Of a stretch of DNA of 64,000 nucleotides, positions 63,425 through 64,000 are shown in pieces. The notes beneath the pieces are model-generated. The model worked only from the letters and a program-made list of their open reading frames with translations, did not search any database and was not told the DNA's origin. A program made the translations under genes and the position numbers. Source of the stretch: Pseudomonas sp. Q11. GTDB taxonomy: Bacteria > Pseudomonadota > Gammaproteobacteria > Pseudomonadales > Pseudomonadaceae. Location of the stretch: positions 1 through 64,000 of the forward strand of contig NZ_JAKNQY010000022.1 in NCBI RefSeq assembly GCF_024494355.1, given 5' to 3'. Position 1 is the stretch's first letter. Each line of letters starts with the position of its first letter.

Positions 63425-64000
63425 TCAGGCCTTGAGCGCCTTCTTGGGATAGATGTCGTAGCGACTGGATTTACCCTCAAGCCCGTGACTGGGTTTTGGC
63501 CCTTCGATACACGGTGCCTTGCGCGGACGCTTGACCACGACCCGGTGAGTCGCCAGGGCCAGGGCCGCAGCCAGCAGCGCCGGCGCGTCCAGATCGTCGC
63601 CCACCAGCGGCCGGAACAGGCGCATCTCTTTCTTCACCAGGGCCGTTTTCTCACGATGAGGGAACATCGGGTCAAGGTAGATCACCTGGGGCGGCTCATC
63701 TTGCCAGTTGCGCATCACCTCAATGGAGTTGCCCTTGAGCAAACGCATGCGGGCCATGATCGGCGCCACGTCGAAATCCTCCGCGCCTCGCGCCAGACCA
63801 TCCTCAAGCAATGCGCCAATCAGCGGCTGGCGCTCGATCAGGCTCATTTCACAGCCCAGGCTGGCCAGCACAAACGCATCCTTGCCCAACCCGGCCGTGG
63901 CATCCAGCACACGCGGACGGACGCCCTGGGCGACACCAACGGCCTTGGCGATCATCTGGCCGCTGCCGCCGCCGTACAAACGGCGATGAGCCGCGCCGCC
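63425..64000 (-). CDS. rsmJ: 16S rRNA (guanine(1516)-N2)-methyltransferase RsmJ (partial)
   Basis: RsmJ methylates G1516 of 16S rRNA. The visible 191 residues have AAHRRLYGGGSGQMIAKAVG, the S-adenosylmethionine site LDATAGLGKDAFVLASLG, IYLDPMFPHREKTA and the C-terminal VVVKRPRKAPCIEG. The frame is open to the right edge, so the N-terminal part (roughly 70 residues by family length) lies outside the window. The ATG at 63979 is internal, not the start. Confidence 0.93.
   Translation of the reverse strand, partial: GGAAHRRLYGGGSGQMIAKAVGVAQGVRPRVLDATAGLGKDAFVLASLGCEMSLIERQPLIGALLEDGLARGAEDFDVAPIMARMRLLKGNSIEVMRNWQDEPPQVIYLDPMFPHREKTALVKKEMRLFRPLVGDDLDAPALLAAALALATHRVVVKRPRKAPCIEGPKPSHGLEGKSSRYDIYPKKALKA

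Overview
The window is a chromosomal segment of a Pseudomonas of the fluorescens group. The evidence is the gene order mutS-fdxA-rsmZ-rpoS-nlpD-pcm-surE-truD-ispF, the glutathione-dependent formaldehyde genes next to ispF, a DUF6124-type gene (a family I know only from pseudomonads), and dozens of REP palindromes of the TGTGGGAGC..GCTCGCGA type. Apart from one 3 kb stretch the order matches, from memory, the P. aeruginosa PAO1 region around PA3620-PA3680. I see no tRNA, rRNA, CRISPR array, insertion sequence or intact prophage.

Layout: (1) 0.2-9 kb: mismatch repair (mutS), ferredoxin, the small RNA RsmZ with its GacA box, rpoS, and the overlapping set nlpD/pcm/surE/truD/ispF read leftwards. 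(2) 9-12 kb: formaldehyde detoxification (fghA, adhC) with a divergent LysR gene. (3) 12-24 kb: ispD, ftsB, eno, kdsA, pyrG, tilS, accA, dnaE. (4) 24-36 kb: one long leftward envelope and lipid cluster, running frr-uppS-cdsA-dxr-rseP-bamA-skp-lpxD-fabZ-lpxA-lpxB-rnhB-dnaE after rpsB-tsf-pyrH. Many of its genes overlap by ATGA or GTGA. (5) 38.8-43.7 kb: map, glnD, dapC read rightwards. (6) 43.7-46.8 kb: the accessory stretch. It holds a decayed helix-turn-helix antitoxin gene, a DUF6124 gene, a complete higBA toxin-antitoxin operon between 90 bp direct repeats, and a candidate structured non-coding RNA. (7) 46.8-54 kb: an ArsC-like protein, dapD, csdA-csdE, tcdA, dapE, rlmA, a hypothetical gene and a cold-shock protein. 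(8) 54.4-64 kb: plsB, two small exported proteins, a mexJK-like efflux operon with its TetR repressor, and the 3' part of rsmJ, which runs off the right edge.

Functionally this is mostly core metabolism: isoprenoid precursors (ispD, ispF, dxr, uppS), lipid A and Kdo (lpxA, lpxB, lpxD, kdsA), phospholipid (accA, fabZ, cdsA, plsB), outer membrane assembly (bamA, skp, rseP), lysine/diaminopimelate (dapC, dapD, dapE), translation and the stress sigma factor. Many intergenic gaps carry REP pairs, several nested inside one another.

The most interesting signals are the higBA promoter, where a 17 bp palindrome exactly fills the gap between -35 and -10 and the message may be leaderless; the direct repeats around it; the possible new RNA at 46.26-46.45 kb; the reconstructable antitoxin pseudogene; the terminator-like hairpin fused to the ispF start codon; and the nested REPs. 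I do not see a large undescribed system here.
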